Assembly: GCF_037975245.1 (NCBI RefSeq)
Contig: NC_092580.1
Location: 576,501-640,500, forward strand
Direction of reading: 5' to 3'
Length of the DNA: 64,000 bases
Source of the DNA: Apostichopus japonicus
Taxonomy: Eukaryota; Echinodermata; Holothuroidea; Aspidochirotida; Stichopodidae
Numbering within the stretch: position 1 is the first letter of the stretch; the number at the start of each line of letters is the position of its first letter. Shown here piece by piece: positions 24,901 through 39,327 of this stretch. A program made the translations under genes and the position numbers. A model generated the notes under the pieces. The model was given only the letters and a program-made list of their open reading frames with translations. It was not told the DNA's origin and did not search any database.

Positions 24901-27900
24901 TCTGGAACTTTAAGTATTAGAAACGAACATAGATTTATATCAACTGCTGTCGTGGCGCGGTTGGTTGCTCTGTACCTCGAGAGCGTGACGTATTTTGGAT
25001 CGCGGGCTCGAGACCAGGTGGGGCAGTTTGCTTTTGCCGCGATCTCATACGGTCTCTGGAACTTTAAGTATTAGAAACGAACATAGATTTATATCAACTG
25101 CTGTCGTGGCGCGGTTGGTTGCTCTGTACCTCGAGAGCGTGACGTATTTTGGATCGCGGGCTCGAGACCAGGTGGGGGCAGTTTGCTTTTGCCGCGATCT
25201 CATACGGTCTCTGGAACTTTAAGTATTAGAAACGAACATAGATTTATATCAACTGCTGTCGTGGCGCGGTTGGTTGCTCTGTACCTCGAGAGCGTGACGT
25301 ATTTTAGATCGCGGGCTCGAGACCAGGTGGGGGCAGTTTGTTTTTGCCGCCAGCTGATACGGTCTCTGGGAACTTTAAGTATTAGAAACGAACATAGATT
25401 TGTATCAACTGCTGTCGTGGCGCGGTTGGTTGCTCTGTACCTCGAGAGCGTGACGATTTTTGGATCGCGGGCTCGAGACCAGGTGGGGGCAGTTTGCTTT
25501 TGCCGCGATCTCATACGGTCTCTGGAACTTTAAGTATTAGAAACGAACATAGATTTATATCAACTGCTGTCGTGGCGCGGTTGGTTGCTCTGTACCTCGA
25601 GAGCGTGACGTATTTTGGATCGCGGGCTCGAGACCAGGTGGGGGCAGTTTGTTTTTGCCGCCATCTCATACGGTCTCTGGAACTTTAAGTATTAGAAACG
25701 AACATAGATTTATATCAACTGCTGTCGTGGCGCGGTTGGTTGCTCTGTACCTCGAGAGCGTGACGTATTTTGGATCGCGGGCTCGAGACCAGGTGGGGGC
25801 AGTTTGCTTTTGCCGCGATCTCATACGGTCTCTGGGAACTTTAAGTATTAGAAACGAACATAGATTTATATCAACTGCTGTCGTGGCGCGGTTGGTTGCT
25901 CTGTACCTCGAGAGCGTGACGTATTTTGGATCGCGGGCTCGAGACCACGTGGGGGCAGTTTGCTTTTGCCGCGATCTCATACGGTCTCTGGGAACTTTAA
26001 GTATTAGAAACGAACATAGATTTATATCAACTGCTGTCGTGGCGCGGTTGGTTGCTCTGTACCTCGAGAGCGTGACGATTTTTGGATCGCGGGCTCGAGA
26101 CCAGGTGGGGGCAGTTTGCTTTTGCCGCGATCTTATACGGTCTCTGGGAACTTTAAGTATTAGAAACGAACATAGATTTGTATCAACTGCTGTCGTGGCG
26201 CGGTTGGTTGCTCTGTACCTCGAGAGTGTGACGATTTTTGGATCGCGGGCTCGAGACCAGGTGGGGGCAGTTTGCTTTTGCCGCGATCTCATACGGTCTC
26301 TGGAACTTTAAGTATTAGAAACGAACATAGATTTATATCAACTGCTGTCGTGGCGCGGTTGGTTGCTCTGTACCTCGAGAGCGTGACGTATTTTGGATCG
26401 CGGGCTCGAGACCAGGTGGGGGCAGTTTGTTTTTGCCGCCAGCTGATACGGTCTCTGGAACTTTAAGTATTAGAAACGAACATAGATTTATATCAACTGC
26501 TGTCGTGGCGCGGTTGGTTGCTCTGTACCTCGAGAGCGTGACGATTTTTGGATCGCGGGCTCGAGACCAGGTGGTGGCAGTTTGCTTTTGCCGCGATCTC
26601 ATACGGTCTCTGGAACTTTAAGTATTAGAAACGAACATAGATTTATATCAACTGCTGTCGTGGCGCGGTTGGTTGCTCTGTACCTCGAGAGCGTGACGTA
26701 TTTTGGATCGCGGGCTCGAGACCAGGTGGGGGCAGTTTGTTTTTGCCGCCAGCTCATACGGTCTCTGGAACTTTAAGTATTAGAAACGAACATAGATTTA
26801 TATCAACTGCTGTCGTGGCGCGGTTGGTTGCTCTGTACCTCGAGAGCGTGACGTATTTTGGATCGCGGGCTCGAGACCAGGTGGGGGCAGTTAGCTTTTT
26901 CCGCGAACTGGTACGGTCTCTGGAACTTTAAGTATTAGAAACGAACATAGATTTATATCAACTGCTGTCGTGGCGCGGTTGGTTGCTCTGTACCTCGAGA
27001 GCGTGACGTATTTTGGATCGCGGGCTCGAGACCAGGTGGGGCAGTTTGCTTTTGCCGCGATCTCATACGGTCTCTGGAACTTTAAGTATTAGAAACGAAC
27101 ATAGATTTATATCAACTGCTGTCGTGGCGCGGTTGGTTGCTCTGTACCTCGAGAGCGTGACGTATTTTGGATCGCGGGCTCGAGACCAGGTGGGGGCAGT
27201 TTGCTTTTGCCGCGATCTTATACGGTCTCTGGGAACTTTAAGTATTAGAAACGAACATAGATTTATATCAACTGCTGTCGTGGCGCGGTTGGTTGCTCTG
27301 TACCTCGAGAGCGTGACGTATTTTGGATCGCGGGCTCGAGACCAGGTGGGGGCAGTTTGTTTTTTCCGCGATATGGTACGGTCTCTGGAACTTTAAGTAT
27401 TAGAAACGAACATAGATTTATATCAACTGCTGTCGTGGCGCGGTTGGTTGCTCTGTACCTCGAGAGCGTGACGTATTTTGGATCGCGGGCTCGAGACCAG
27501 GTGGGGGCAGTTTGCTTTTGCCGCGATCTCATACGGTCTCTGGGAACATTAAGTATTAGAAACGAACATAGATTTATATCAACTGCTGTCGTGGCGCGGT
27601 TGGTTGCTCTGTACCTCGAGAGCGTGACGTATTTTGGATCGCGGGCTCGAGACCACGTGGGGGCAGTTTGCTTTTGCCGCGATCTCATACGGTCTCTGGG
27701 AACTTTAAGTATTAGAAACGAACATAGATTTATATCAACTGCTGTCGTGGCGCGGTTGGTTGCTCTGTACCTCGAGAGCGTGACGTATTTTGGATCGCGG
27801 GCTCGAGACCAGGTGGGGCAGTTTGCTTTTGCCGCGATCTTATACGGCCCCTGGAATTTTAAGTATTAGAAACGAACATAGATTTATATCAACTGCTGTC

Positions 27901-30900
27901 GTGGCGCGGTTGGTTGCTCTGTACCTCGAGAGCGTGACGATTTTTGGATCGCGGGCTCGAGACCACGTGTGGGCAGTTTGCTTTTGCCGCGATCTTATAC
28001 GGTCTCTGGGAACTTTAAGTATTAGAAACGAACATAGATTTGTATCAACTGCTGTCGTGGCGCGGTTGGTTGCTCTGTACCTCGAGAGCGTGACGATTTT
28101 TGGATCGCGGGCTCGAGACCAGGTGGGGGCAGTTTGCTTTTGCCGCGATCTCATACGGTCTCTGGAACTTTAAGTATTAGAAACGAACATAGATTTATAT
28201 CAACTGCTGTCGTGGCGCGGTTGGTTGCTCTGTACCTCGAGAGCGTGACGTATTTTGGATCGCGGGCTCGAGACCAGGTGGGGGCAGTTTGTTTTTGCCG
28301 CCATCTCATACGGTCTCTGGAACTTTAAGTATTAGAAACGAACATAGATTTATATCAACTGCTGTCGTGGCGCGGTTGGTTGCTCTGTACCTCGAGAGCG
28401 TGACGTATTTTGGATCGCGGGCTCGAGACCAGGTGGGGGCAGTTAGCTTTTTCCGCGAACTGGTACGGTCTCTGGAACTTTAAGTATTAGAAACGAACAT
28501 AGATTTATATCAACTGCTGTCGTGGCGCGGTTGGTTGCTCTGTACCTCGAGAGCGTGACGTATTTTGGATCGCGGGCTCGAGACCAGGTGGGGGCAGTTT
28601 GCTTTTGCCGCGATCTCATACGGTCTCTGGAACTTTAAGTATTAGAAACGAACATAGATTTATATCAACTGCTGTCGTGGCGCGGTTGGTTGCTCTGTAC
28701 CTCGAGAGCGTGACGTATTTTGGATCGCGGGCTCGAGACCAGGTGGGGGCAGTTTGCTTTTGCCGCGATCTTATACGGTCTCTGGGAACTTTAAGTATTA
28801 GAAACGAACATAGATTTATATCAACTGCTGTCGTGGCGCGGTTGGTTGCTCTGTACCTCGAGAGCGTGACGTATTTTGGATCGCGGGCTCGAGACCACGT
28901 GGGGGCAGTTTGTTTTTTCCGCGATATGGTACGGTCTCTGGAACTTTAAGTATTAGAAACGAACATAGATTTATATCAACTGCTGTCGTGGCGCGGTTGG
29001 TTGCTCTGTACCTCGAGAGCGTGACGTATTTTGGATCGCGGGCTCGAGACCAGGTGGGGGCAGTTTGCTTTTGCCGCGATCTCATACGGTCTCTGGGAAC
29101 TTTAAGTATTAGAAACGAACATAAATTTATATCAACTGCTGTCGTGGCGCGGTTGGTTGCTCTGTACCTCGAGAGCGTGACGTATTTTGGATCGCGGGCT
29201 CGAGACCAGGTGGGGGCAGTTTGTTTTTGCCGCCAGCTCATACGGTCTCTGGAACTTTAAGTATTAGAAACGAACATAGATTTATATCAACTGCTGTCGT
29301 GGCGCGGTTGGTTGCTCTGTACCTCAAGAGCGTGACGTATTTTGGATCGCGGGCTCGAGACCAGGTGGGGGCAGTTAGATTTTTCCGCGATCTTATACGG
29401 TCTCTGGGAACTTTAAGTATTAGAAACGAACATAGATTTATATCAACTGCTGTCGTGGCGCGGTTGGTTGCTCTGTACCTCGAGAGCGTGACGTATTTTG
29501 GATCGCGGGCTCGAGACCAGGTGGGGGCAGTTTGCTTTTGCCGCGATCTTATACGGTCTCTGGGAACTTTAAGTATTAGAAACGAACATAGATTTATATC
29601 AACTGCTGTCGTGGCGCGGTTGGTTGCTCTGTACCTCGAGAGCGTGACGTATTTTGGATCGCGGGCTCGAGACCAGGTGGGGGCAGTTTGCTTTTGCCGC
29701 GATCTCATACGGTCTCTGGGAACTTTAAGTATTAGAAACGAACATAGATTTATATCAACTGCTGTCGTGGCGCGGTTGGTTGCTCTGTACCTCGAGAGCG
29801 TGACGTATTTTGGATCGCGGGCTCGAGACCAGGTGGGGGCAGTTTGCTTTTGCCGCGATCTCATACGGTCTCTGGGAACTTTAAGTATTAGAAACGAACA
29901 TAGATTTATATCAACTGCTGTCGTGGCGCGGTTGGTTGCTCTGTACCTCGAGAGCGTGACGTATTTTGGATCGCGGGCTCGAGACCAGGTGGGGCAGTAT
30001 GCTTTTGCCGCGATCTTATACGGCCCCTGGAACTTTAAGTATTAGAAACGAACATATATTTATATCAACTGCTGTCGTGGCGCGGTTGGTTGCTCTGTAC
30101 CTCGAGAGCGTGACGTATTTTGGATCGCGGGCTCGAGACCACGTGGGGGCAGTTTGCTTTTGCCGCGATCTTATACGGTCTCTGGAACTTTAAGTATTAG
30201 AAACGAACATTAGATTTATATCAACTGCTGTCGTGGCGCGGTTGGTTGCTCTGTACCTCGAGAGCGTGACGATTTTTGGATCGCGGGCTCGAGACCAGGT
30301 GGGGGCAGTTTGCTTTTGCCGCGATCTCATACGGTCTCTGGGAACGTTAAGTATTAGAAACGAACATTAGATTTATATCAACTGCTGTCGTGGCGCGGTT
30401 GGTTGTGCTCTGTACCTCGAGAGCGTAACGATTTTTGGATCGCGGGCTCGAGACCAGGTGGGGCAGTTTGCTTTTGCCGCGATCTTATACGGTCTCTGGG
30501 AACTTTAAGTATTAGAAACGAACATAGATTTATATCAACTGCTGTCGTGGCGCGGTTGGTTGCTCTGTACCTCGAGAGCGTGACGATTTTTGGATCGCGG
30601 GCTCGAGACCAGGTGGGGGCAGTTTGCTTTTGCCGCGATCTGGTACGGTCTCTGGAACTTTAAGTATTAGAAACGAACATAGATTTATATCAACTGCTGT
30701 CGTGGCGCGGTTGGTTGCTCTGTACCTCGAGAGCGTGACGATTTTTGGATCGCGGGCTCGAGACCAGGTGGGGGCAGTTTGCTTTTGCCGCGATCTCATA
30801 CGGTCTCTGGGAACTTTAAGTATTAGAAACGAACATAGATTTATATCACCTGCTGTCGTGGCGCGGTTGGTTGCTCTGTACCTCGAGAGCGTGACGATTT

Positions 30901-33900
30901 TTGGATCGCGGGCTCGAGACCACGTGGGGGCAGTTTGCTTTTGCCGCGATCTTATACGGTCTCTGGGAACTTTAAGTATTAGAAACGAACATAGATTTGT
31001 ATCAACTGCTGTCGTGGCGCGGTTGGTTGCTCTGTACCTCGAGAGCGTGACGATTTTTGGATCGCGGGCTCGAGACCAGGTGGGGGCAGTTTGTTTTTGC
31101 CGCCAGCTCATACGGTCTCTGGAACTTTAAGTATTAGAAACGAACATAGATTTATATCAACTGCTGTCGTGGCGCGGTTGGTTGCTCTGTACCTCGAGAG
31201 CGTGACGTATTTTGGATCGCGGGCTCGAGACCAGGTGGGGGCAGTTAGCTTTTGCCGCGAACTGGTACGGTCTCTGGAACTTTAAGTATTAGAAACGAAC
31301 ATAGATTTATATCAACTGCTGTCGTGGCGCGGTTGGTTGCTCTGTACCTCGAGAGCGTGACGTATTTTGGATCGTGGGCTCGAGACCAGGTGGGGGCAGT
31401 TTGCTTTTGCCGCGATCTCATACGGTCTCGGGAACTTTAAGTATTAGAAACGAACATAGATTTATATCAACTGCTGTCGTGGCGCGGTTGGTTGCTCTGT
31501 ACCTCGAGAGCGTGACGTAATTTGGATCGCGGGCTCGAGACCAGGTGGGGGCAGTTTGCTTTTGCCGCGATCTTATACGGTCTCTGGGAACTTTAAGTAT
31601 TAGAAACGAACATAGATTTATATCAACTGCTGTCGTGGCGCGGTTGGTTGCTCTGTACCTCGAGAGCGTGACGATTTTTGGATCGCGGGCTCGAGACCAG
31701 GTGGGGGCAGTTTGCTTTTGCCGCGATCTGGTACGGTCTCTGGGAACTTTAAGTATTAGAAACGAACATAGATTTATATCAACTGCTGTCGTGGCGCGGT
31801 TGGTTGCTCTGTACCTCGAGAGCGTGACGATTTTTGGATCGCGGGCTCGAGACCAGGTGGGGGCAGTTTGCTTTTGCCGCGATCTCATACGGTCTCTGGG
31901 AACTTTAAGTATTAGAAACGAACATAGATTTATATCAACTGCTGTCGTGGCGCGGTTGGTTGTGCTCTGTACCTCGAGAGCGTAACGATTTTTGGATCGC
32001 GGGCTCGAGACCAGGTGGGGCAGTTTGCTTTTGCCGCGATCTTATACGGTCTCTGGGAACTTTAAGTATTAGAAACGAACATAGATTTATATCAACTGCT
32101 GTCGTGGCGCGGTTGGTTGCTCTGTACCTCGAGAGCGTGACGTATTTTGGATCGCGGGCTCGAGACCAGGTGGGGGCAGTTTGCTTTTGCCGCGATCTCA
32201 TACGGTCTCTGGAGCTTTAAGTATTAGAAACGAACATAGATTTATATCAACTGCTGTCGTGGCGCGGTTGGTTGCTCTGTACCTCGAGAGCGTGACGTAT
32301 TTTGGATCGCGGGCTCGAGACCAGGTGGGGGCAGTTAGCTTTTTCCGCGAACTGGTACGGTCTCTGGAACTTTAAGTATTAGAAACGAACATATATTTAT
32401 ATCAACTGCTGTCGTGGCGCGGTTGGTTGCTCTGTACCTCGAGAGCGTGACGTATTTTGGATCGCGTGCTCGAGACCAGGTGGGGGCAGTTTGCTTTTGC
32501 CGCGATCTCATACGGTCTCTGGAACTTTAAGTATTAGAAACGAACATAGATTTATATCAACTGCTGTCGTGGCGCGGTTGGTTGCTCTGTACCTCGAGAG
32601 CGTGACGTATTTTGGATCGCGGGCTCGAGACCAGGTGGGGGCAGTTTGCTTTTGCCGCGATCTTATACGGTCTCTGGAACTTTAAGTATTAGAAACGAAC
32701 ATAGATTTATATCAACTGCTGTCGTGGCGCGGTTGGTTGCTCTGTACCTCGAGAGCGTGACGTATTTTGGATCGCGGGCTCGAGACCAGGTGGGGGCAGT
32801 TTGCTTTTGCCGCGATCTCATACGGTCTCTGGAGCTTTAAGTATTAGAAACGAACATAGATTTATATCAACTGCTGTCGTGGCGCGGTTGGTTGCTCTGT
32901 ACCTCGAGAGCGTGACGATTTTTGGATCGCGGGCTCGAGACCAGGTGGGGGCAGTTTGCTTTTGCCGCGATCTGGTACGATCTCTGGGAACTTTAAGTAT
33001 TAGAAACGAACATAGATTTATATCAACTGCTGTCGTGGCGCCGTTGGTTGCTCTGTACCTCGAGAGCGTGACGATTTTTGGATCGCGGGCTCGAGACCAG
33101 GTGGGGGCAGTTTGCTTTTGCCGCGATCTCATACGGTCTCTGGGAACTTTAAGTATTAGAAACGAACATAGATTTATATCAACTGCTGTCGTGGCGCGGT
33201 TGGTTGCTCTGTACCTCGAGAGCGTGACGTATTTTGGATCGCGGGCTCGAGACCAGGTGGGGGCAGTTTGCTTTTGCCGCGATCTTATACGGCCCCTGGA
33301 ACTTTAAGTATTAGAAACGAACATAGATTTATATCAACTGCTGTCGTGGCGCGGTTGGTTGCTCTGTACCTCGAGAGCGTGACGTATTTTGGATCGCGGG
33401 CTCGAGACCAGGTGGGGGCAGTTTGTTTTTGCCGCCATCTCATACGGTCTCTGGAACTTTAAGTATTAGAAACGAACATAGATTTATATCAACTGCTGTC
33501 GTGGCGCGGTTGGTTGCTCTGTACCTCGAGAGCGTGACGTATTTTGGATCGCGGGCTCGAGACCAGGTGGGGGCAGTTAGCTTTTTCCGCGATCTTATAC
33601 GGTCTCTGGAACTTTAAGTATTAGAAACGAACATAGATTTATATCAACTGCTGTCGTGGCGCGGTTGGTTGCTCTGTACCTCGAGAGCGTGACGTATTTT
33701 GGATCGCGGGCTCGAGACCAGGTGGGGGCAGTTTGCTTTTGCCGCGATCTCATACGGTCTCTGGGAACTTTAAGTATTAGAAACGAACATAGATTTATAT
33801 CAACTGCTGTCGTGGCGCGGTTGGTTGCTCTGTACCTCGAGAGCGTGACGTATTTTGGATCGCGGGCTCGAGACCAGGTGGGGGCAGTTTGCTTTTGCCG

Positions 33901-36900
33901 CGATCTCATACGGTCTCTGGGAACTTTAAGTATTAGAAACGAACATAGATTTATATCAACTGCTGTCGTGGCGCGGTTGGTTGCTCTGTACCTCGAGAGC
34001 GTGACGTATTTTGGATCGCGGGCTCGAGACCAAGTGGGGCAGTTTGCTTTTGCCGCGATCTTATACGGCCCCTGGAACTTTAAGTATTAGAAACGAACAT
34101 ATATTTATATCAACTGCTGTCGTGGCGCGGTTGGTTGCTCTGTACCTCGAGAGCGTGACGTATTTTGGATCGCGGGCTCGAGACCACGTGGGGGCAGTTT
34201 GCTTTTGCCGCGATCTTATACGGTCTCTGGAACTTTAAGTATTAGAAACGAACATTAGATTTATATCAACTGCTGTCGTGGCGCGGTTGGTTGCTCTGTA
34301 CCTCGATAGCGTGACGTATTTTGGATCGCGGGCTCGAGACCAGGTGGGGGCAGTTTGCTTTTGCCGCGATCTCATACGGTCTCTGGAGTTTTAAGTATTA
34401 GAAACGAACATAGATTTATATCAACTGCTGTCGTGGCGCGGTTGGTTGCTCTGTACCTCGAGAGCGTGACGTATTTTGGATCGCGGGCTCGAGACCAGGT
34501 GGGGGCAGTTTGCTTTTGCCGGGTTCTTATACGGTCTCTGGGAACTTTAAGTATTAGAAACGAACATAGATTTATATCAACTGCTGTCGTGGCGCGGTTG
34601 GTTGCTCTGTACCTAGAGAGCGTGACGTATTTTGGATCGCGGGCTCGAGACCAGGTGGGGGCAGTTTGCTTTTGCCGCGATCTTATACGGTCTCTGGGAA
34701 CTTTAAGTATTAGAAACGAACATAGATTTATATCAACTGCTGTCGTGGCGCGGTTGGTTGCTCTGTACCTCGAGAGCGTAACGATTTTTGGATCGCGGGC
34801 TCGAGACCAGGTGGGGGCAGTTTGCTTTTGCCGCGATCTTATACGGTCTCTGGGAACTTTAAGTATTAGAAACGAACATAGATTTATATCAACTGCTGTC
34901 GTGGCACGGTTGGTTGCTCTGTACCTCGAGAGCGTCACGATTTTTGGATCGCGGGCTCGAGACCAGGTGGGGCAGTTTGCTTTTGCCGCGATCTTATACG
35001 GTCTCTGGAACTTTAAGTATTAGAAACGAACATAGATTTATATCAACTGCTGTCGTGGCGCGGTTGGTTGCTCTGTACCTCGAGAGCGTGACGATTTTTG
35101 GATCGCGGGCTCGAGACCAGGTGGGGGCAGTTTGCTTTTGCCGCGATCTCATACGGTCTCTGGGAACTTTAAGTATTAGAAACGAACATAGATTTATATC
35201 AACTGCTGTCGTGGCGCGGTTGGTTGCTCTGTACCTCGAGAGCGTGACGTATTTTGGATCGCGGGCTCGAGACCAGGTGGGGCAGTTACCTTTTGCCGCG
35301 ATCTTATACGGCCCCTGGAACTTTAAGTATTAGAAACGAACATAGATTTATATCAACTGCTGTCGTGGCGCGGTTGGTTGCTCTGTACCTCGAGAGCGTG
35401 ACGTATTTTGGATCGCGGGCTCGAGACCACGTGGTGGCATTTTGCTTTTGCCGCGATCTTATACGGTCTCTGGGAACTTTAAGTATTAGAAACGAACATA
35501 GATTTATATCAACTGCTGTCGTGGCGCGGTTGATTGCTCTGTACCTCGAGAGCGTGACGTATTTTGGATCGCGGGCTCGAGACCAGGTGGGGGCAGTTTG
35601 CTTTTGCCGCGATCTGGTACGGTCTCTGGAACTTTAAGTATTAGAAACGAACATAGATTTATATCAACTGCTGTCGTGGCGCGGTTGGTTGCTCTGTACC
35701 TCGATAGCGTGACGTATTTTGGATCGCGGGCTCGAGACCAGGTGGGGGCAGTTTGCTTTTGCCGCGATCTCATACGGTCTCTGGAACTTTAAGTATTAGA
35801 AACGAACATAGATTTATATCAACTGCTGTCGTGGCGCGGTTGGTTGCTCTGTACCTCGAGAGCGTGACGTATTTTGGATCGCGGGCTCGAGACCAGGTGG
35901 GGGCAGTTTGCTTTTGCCGGGTTCTTATACGGTCTCTGGGAACTTTAAGTATTAGAAACGAACATAGATTTATATCAACTGCTGTCGTGGCGCGGTTGGT
36001 TGCTCTGTACCTCGAGAGCGTGACGATTTTTGGATCGCGGGCTCGAGACCAGGTGGGGGCAGTTTGCTTTTGCCGCGATCTGGTACGGTCTCTGGAACTT
36101 TAAGTATTAGAAACGAACATAGATTTATATCAACTGCTGTCGTGGCGCGGTTGGTTGCTCTGTACCTCGAGAGCGTGACGATTTTTGGATCGCGGGCTCG
36201 AGACCAGGTGGGGGCAGTTTGCTTTTGCCGCGATCTCATACGGTCTCTGGGAACTTTAAGTATTAGAAACGAACATAGATTTATATCAACTGCTGTCGTG
36301 GCGCGGTTGGTTGCTCTGTACCTCGAGAGCGTGACGATTTTTGGATCGCGGGCTCGAGACCACGTGGGGGCAGTTTGCTTTTGCCGCGATCTTATACGGT
36401 CTCTGGGAACTTTAAGTATTAGAAACGAACATAGATTTGTATCAACTGCTGTCGTGGCGCGGTTGGTTGCTCTGTACCTCGAGAGCGTGACGATTTTTGG
36501 ATCGCGGGCTCGAGACCAGGTGGGGGCAGTTTGCTTTTGCCGCGATCTCATACGGTCTCTGGAACTTTAAGTATTAGAAACGAACATAGATTTATATCAA
36601 CTGCTGTCGTGGCGCGGTTGGTTGCTCTGTACCTCGAGAGCGTGACGTATTTTGGATCGCGGGCTCGAGACCAGGTGGGGGCAGTTTGTTTTTGCCGCCA
36701 GCTCATACGGTCTCTGGAACTTTAAGTATTAGAAACGAACATAGATTTATATCAACTGCTGTCGTGGCGCGGTTGGTTGCTCTGTACCTCGAGAGCGTGA
36801 CGTATTTTGGATCGCGGGCTCGAGACCAGGTGGGGGCAGTTAGCTTTTTCCGCGATCTGGTACGGTCTCTGGAACTTTAAGTATTAGAAACGAACATAGA

Positions 36901-39000
36901 TTTATATCAACTGCTGTCGTGGCGCGGTTGGTTGCTCTGTACCTCGAGAGCGTGACGTATTTTGGATCGCGGGCTCGAGACCAGGTGGGGGCAGTTTGCT
37001 TTTGCCGCGATCTCATACGGTCTCTGGAACTTTAAGTATTAGAAACGAACATAGATTTATATCAACTGCTGTCGTGGCGCGGTTGGTTGCTCTGTACCTC
37101 GAGAGCGTGACGTATTTTGGATCGCGGGCTCGAGACCAGGTGGGGGCAGTTTGCTTTTGCCGCGATCTTATACGGTCTCTGGGAACTTTAAGTATTAGAA
37201 ACGAACATAGATTTATATCAACTGCTGTCGTGGCGCGGTTGGTTGCTCTGTACCTCGAGAGCGTGACGTATTTTGGATCGCGGGCTCGAGACCAGGTGGG
37301 GGCAGTTTGTTTTTTCCGCGATATGGTACGGTCTCTGGAACTTTAAGTATTAGAAACGAACATAGATTTATATCAACTGCTGTCGTGGCGCGGTTGGTTG
37401 CTCTGTACCTCGAGAGCGTGACGTATTTTGGATCGCGGGCTCGAGACCAGGTGGGGGCAGTTAGCTTTTTCCGCGATCTCATACGGTCCCTGGAACTTTA
37501 AGTATTAGAAACGAACATAGATTTATATCAACTGCTGTCGTGGCGCGGTTGGTTGCTCTGTACCTCGAGAGCGTGACGTATTTTGGATCGCGGGCTCGAG
37601 ACCAGGTGGGGGCAGTTTGCTTTTTCCGCGATCTTATACGGTCTCTGGGAAATTTAAGTATTAGAAACGAACATAGATTTATATCAACTGCTGTCGTGGC
37701 GCGGTTGGTTGCTCTGTACCTCGAGAGCGTGACGTATTTTGGATCGCGGGCTCGAGACCAGGTGGGGGCAGTTTGCTTTTGCCGGGTTCTTATACGGTCT
37801 CTGGGAACTTTAAGTATTAGAAACGAACATAGATTTATATCAACTGCTGTCGTGGCGCGGTTGGTTGCTCTGTACCTCGAGAGCGTGACGTATTTTGGAT
37901 CGCGGGCTCGAGACCAGGTGGGGGCAGTTTGCTTTTGCCGCGATCTCATACGGTCTCTGGGAACTTTAAGTATTAGAAACGAACATAAATTTATATCAAC
38001 TGCTGTCGTGGCGCGGTTGGTTGCTCTGTACCTCGAGAGCGTGACGTATTTTGGATCGCGGGCTCGAGACCAGGTGGGGGCAGTTTGCTTTTGCCGCGAT
38101 CTTATACGGCCCCTGGAACTTTAAGTATTAGAAACGAACATATATTTATATCAACTGCTGTCGTGGCGCGGTTGGTTGCTCTGTACCTCGAGAGCGTGAC
38201 GTATTTTGGATCGCGGGCTCGAGACCAGGTGGGGCAGTTTGCTTTTGCCGCGATCTCATACGGTCTCTGGGAACTTTAAGTATTAGAAACGAACATAGAT
38301 TTATATCAACTGCTGTCGTGGCGCGGTTGGTTGCTCTGTACCTCGAGAGCGTGACGTATTTTGGATCGCGGGCTCTAGACCAGGTGGGGGCAGTTTGCTT
38401 TTGCCGCGATCTCATACGGTCTCTGGGAACTTTAAGTATTAGAAACGAACATAGATTTATATCAACTGCTGTCGTGGCGCGGTTGGTTGCTCTGTACCTC
38501 GAGAGCGTGACGTATTTTGGATCGCGGGCTCGAGACCAGGTGGGGCAGTTTGCTTTTGCCGCGATCTTATACGGCCCCTGGAACTTTAAGTATTAGAAAC
38601 GAACATAGATTTATATCAACTGCTGTCGTGGCGCGGTTGGTTGCTCTGTACCTCGAGAGCGTGACGTATTTTGGATCGCGGGCTCGAGACCACGTGGGGG
38701 CAGTTTGCTTTTGCCGCGATCTCATACGGTCTCTGGGAACTTTAAGTATTAGAAACGAACATAGATTTATATCAACTGCTGTCGTGGCGCGGTTGGTTGC
38801 TCTGTACCTCGAGAGCGTGACGTATTTTGGATCGCGGGCTCGAGACCAGGTGGGGGCAGTTTGCTTTTGCCGCGATCTCATACGGTCTCTGGAACTTTAA
38901 GTATTAGAAACGAACATTAGATTTATATCAACTGCTGTCGTGGCGCGGTTGGTTGCTCTGTACCTCGAGAGCGTAACGATTTTTGGATCGCGGGCTCGAG
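22000..39000 (+). repeat. Middle variant domain of the array
   Basis: This part is dominated by variants rare or absent elsewhere: GTTAGCTTTTTCCGCG, TGTTTTTGCCGCCAGCT or CCATCT, CTGGTACGG, and ACGGCCCCTGG. The last occurs at about 23,813, 27,847, 30,023, 33,292, 34,068, 35,310, 38,108 and 38,573. Units with an inserted T (GAACATTAGATTT) begin at about 30,209. The 155-bp form is common, so open frames are short. A ten-monomer recurrence (1,557 bp) links about 30,403 and 31,960, and about 30,624-31,130 closely matches 36,064-36,570. Limits are gradual. Confidence 0.7.
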
Positions 39001-39327
39001 ACCAGGTGGGGCAGTTTGCTTTTGCCGCGATCTTATACGGTCTCTGGGAACTTTAAGTATTAGAAACGAACATAGATTTATATCAACTGCTGTCGTGGCG
39101 CGGTTGGTTGCTCTGTACCTCGAGAGCGTGACGTATTTTGGATCGCGGTCTCGAGACCACGTGGTGGCAGTTTGCTTTTGCCGCGATCTTATACGGTCTC
39201 TGGAACTTTAAGTATTAGAAACGAACATTAGATTTATATCAACTGCTGTCGTGGCGCGGTTGGTTGCTCTGTACCTCGATAGCGTGACGTATTTTGGATC
39301 GCGGGCTCGAGACCAGGTGGGGGCAGT

